A stretch of 64,000 bases of DNA from a virus, in the IMG/VR virus record IMGVR_UViG_3300024999_000057, positions 1 to 64,000 of that record; one strand, given 5' to 3'. The position numbers were made by a program, and so were the translations under genes. The notes beneath the pieces are model-generated. The model searched no databases and was not told the origin of the DNA. It was given only the letters and a program-made list of their open reading frames with translations. Below, in pieces: positions 62,342-64,000 of the stretch; positions within the stretch are counted from its first letter, which is position 1, and every line of letters begins with the position of its first letter.

Positions 62342-63967
62342 CTAGAAGTTGATTTTGAGGGTGCGAGTGAAGCTACCCTTGACTCTGCAAAGTACGCTGC
62401 TGCGCTGCGTTGAGGAGAACCCGATGCCACTGAGTTGGTTCTCGGATTCCTCGACCTTCATCTTGGAACCGACGACCTCGAAGACCTTCCGGTGCGCGTT
62501 CAATTCCTCGTTCAGGAACTCGTTGTAGAAGCCCCTGGCCTTGCCCTCGTTCACACACTGGTCGAGCATGAAGAAGAAGTGCTTGTTGCCTACGCCGTGC
62601 CCGTCCCAGTGGTTCGGGGAGTGCATCAGGACGTTGACCTTGTGAAAGGTCTGTGTCGGGAGGCCCCAGACGACTTTCGAGGTCTGCGAAGAAGGCAACG
62701 ACTTGATGATCTCGAAGCCGTCCTTGTGGCTGTACTTGATCTGGGCGACCTCAACGTATTCGCCTGAGCGCATCGCCTTGGGGTAGACGAAGTTGTGGGT
62801 GGTTCCGCCGAACTCGATCTCCACCTCGAACCCAACGTCGCTGCTATTTCTCGACTGGTACTGGTTGACCTGCAGCGTGTAACCGCCCTCGCGCATCCGG
62901 CGCTTGTCGGCGTAGTAGATGTTCTCAGCAGGATCGGTCCTCATCCCGTCTGCACCGTTTGCGTCCAGGTCGAGGCGCCCACCGTTCGGAGATAGCTTGC
63001 GACGATTCGAGTAGTAGATTCTCTGCCCGTTGGGCTCAACCATGTGGAAATCGAGGTCGTCGGTGTTGTTCCACGCCAGCCTGCAGCAGAGAGCCCCATC
63101 GACCTTCCCACCAGCCTTCTTGACGCGCTCCTTGATCGAGTCCGCCACATCCCCTGTGTACGACCACGAGAAGTTGTTCGGCCACTTGAACATGCCCTTG
63201 GCATCTGCTTCGATGGGTGCGATCAGGCTGACCATGTTCCCGGCGTGCTTGTTCTCAAGCAGGATCTCCAGTGACTCCACCTTCGGTAGAACATTGGAGA
63301 TGAATTCTGTGATCCCGATTTCTTCAACTCGGTCGAAACTTTTCATGTTCTCGGGAACCGCACTAGCCAGTTCCTCGAAGACGTTCATCCGCTGCTTGGA
63401 TTCACGGTTCGCGAACAGGATGTTGTTCACGGTGATGTCCTCGGTGACCGCGTACCTGCGTTGGAGGGCAGAGGTTAACCCGAGTTCCTCGATTGTCCTC
63501 TGTGCCTTCTCGATCATGCCTTTGGTGATCAGAGCAGTTGGGCGCTTGTAGTTGCTGGGCGCCACCTTTGCCTCGAACGAACCCACAGACGGCTCCAAGT
63601 CCTTGCCTTCGGAGAGGTCCACCAGCAAAGTCCCGATGACCGTGCCACGAATCTTGGAGACGGACTGCGGAACGCTCTTCAGCTTTGACCAGCAGAAGAT
63701 GTCGTGCTGCGAAGACGGAAGCTTGGAGAATTCCTTCTTCAGCTTCAAGAAGCTCTCCACAGCGAACTTGTGCTCCTCGCCACGGTACAGCGAATTCTGA
63801 GCGATCAACTCCAGTACCGTGTCGATGGAATCCATCGATATTTCCTTGAGGCTCCTCAGGAAAACGTCCTTGGTGCTCCTGGACTCGGACAGTCTGGAGC
63901 CGATGTCGAGCCCTTTGACCACTCGGTCGGTCGGGACCTTGATGTAGAAGTGTTCCCAGGTAAGCAT
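62342..63967 (-). CDS. YfaP/DUF2135-like protein, replication block
   Basis: 541 aa. N-terminal helical half unrecognised; about residues 290-400 hold the YfaP-like pattern CRLAWNNTDDLDFHMVEPNG, GGRLDLDANGADG, DPAENIYY and GGYTLQVNQY, a beta-sandwich with Asp-rich, possibly Ca-binding loops. It has no signal peptide. Upstream GGGAGAA supports the start. Role unknown; similar large phage proteins occur next to the 129-aa and SSB-like genes. Confidence 0.65.
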   Translation of the reverse strand: MLTWEHFYIKVPTDRVVKGLDIGSRLSESRSTKDVFLRSLKEISMDSIDTVLELIAQNSLYRGEEHKFAVESFLKLKKEFSKLPSSQHDIFCWSKLKSVPQSVSKIRGTVIGTLLVDLSEGKDLEPSVGSFEAKVAPSNYKRPTALITKGMIEKAQRTIEELGLTSALQRRYAVTEDITVNNILFANRESKQRMNVFEELASAVPENMKSFDRVEEIGITEFISNVLPKVESLEILLENKHAGNMVSLIAPIEADAKGMFKWPNNFSWSYTGDVADSIKERVKKAGGKVDGALCCRLAWNNTDDLDFHMVEPNGQRIYYSNRRKLSPNGGRLDLDANGADGMRTDPAENIYYADKRRMREGGYTLQVNQYQSRNSSDVGFEVEIEFGGTTHNFVYPKAMRSGEYVEVAQIKYSHKDGFEIIKSLPSSQTSKVVWGLPTQTFHKVNVLMHSPNHWDGHGVGNKHFFFMLDQCVNEGKARGFYNEFLNEELNAHRKVFEVVGSKMKVEESENQLSGIGFSSTQRSSVLCRVKGSFTRTLKINF

Positions 63968-64000
63968 TTCTCCCGAATCTGCCTGCTGGAAATTTTTGTC

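Overview
The window is most of the genome of a temperate, long-tailed (siphovirus-type) phage, or the matching prophage. Evidence is a full HK97/lambda-like morphogenesis set in canonical order, a tyrosine integrase beside a tRNA-3'-end attachment sequence, and a rightward replication/recombination block on the opposite strand. The host is probably a Gram-negative, facultatively or strictly anaerobic bacterium: there are several lipobox lipoproteins in and near the lysis region, a lambda gpJ-type tail tip, and an oxygen-sensitive class III ribonucleotide reductase (NrdD/NrdG). The host genus cannot be told from the sequence alone.

Layout. 1-260: tandem repeats and a sigma70-type promoter. 262-6842 (+): tightly packed small accessory genes, many with CxxC zinc-ribbon features, a HExxH metallopeptidase-like protein and a sigma-region-4-like HTH protein. 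6868-9823: lysogeny region with a tRNA T-arm (candidate attP), a terminator, the integrase (-), operator-like CAATNATTG sites and a leftward four-gene operon facing a rightward promoter. 9822-23166 (+): HTH regulator, terminase small subunit, two membrane proteins, HNH, terminase large subunit, portal, HNH, protease, capsid, head-tail joining genes, tail tube and tail chaperones. 23239-43999 (+): tape measure, HNH, lambda M/K/L/K'/I-J-type tail tip, long repetitive fibres and a BNR-type adhesin, interrupted by a leftward lipoprotein 'moron' with its own promoter. 44064-46036 (+): lysis cassette (endolysin, lipoproteins, class 3 lipase, holin-like protein). 46111-63967 (-): NrdG/NrdD, dUTPase, HD protein, phosphoesterases, RusA-like resolvase, SbcC/SbcD-like (gp46/gp47-like) pair, HAD phosphatase, a candidate ssDNA-binding protein and a YfaP-like protein.

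The most striking signal is not a gene. A 14-bp palindrome, ATTCA-N4-TGAAT (commonest form ATTCAGATGTGAAT), occurs 15 times with exact arms and at least five more times with one mismatch; chance predicts about 0.06 exact copies. Two copies fill the 17-bp spacer of sigma70-like promoters (1499-1527 and the integrase promoter), three bracket a divergent promoter pair (9675-9760), others lie just before ribosome binding sites, and three lie directly before the terminators that follow the capsid, tail-tube and 144-aa protein genes. This looks like a dispersed operator/'stoperator' regulon controlled by a phage repressor whose gene is not evident here. A second, rarer element, TTGATAC-N18/19-CCTATA, occurs three times at late-operon boundaries and could be a late promoter.

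Four HNH genes and one HNH-less relative have invaded the genome. One sits between a truncated, diverged copy of the start of the protease gene and the intact protease gene, a footprint of homing. The tail module fuses a ubiquitin-like gpI domain ending in GG to gpJ, next to a stand-alone JAMM peptidase and a separate NlpC/P60 gene.
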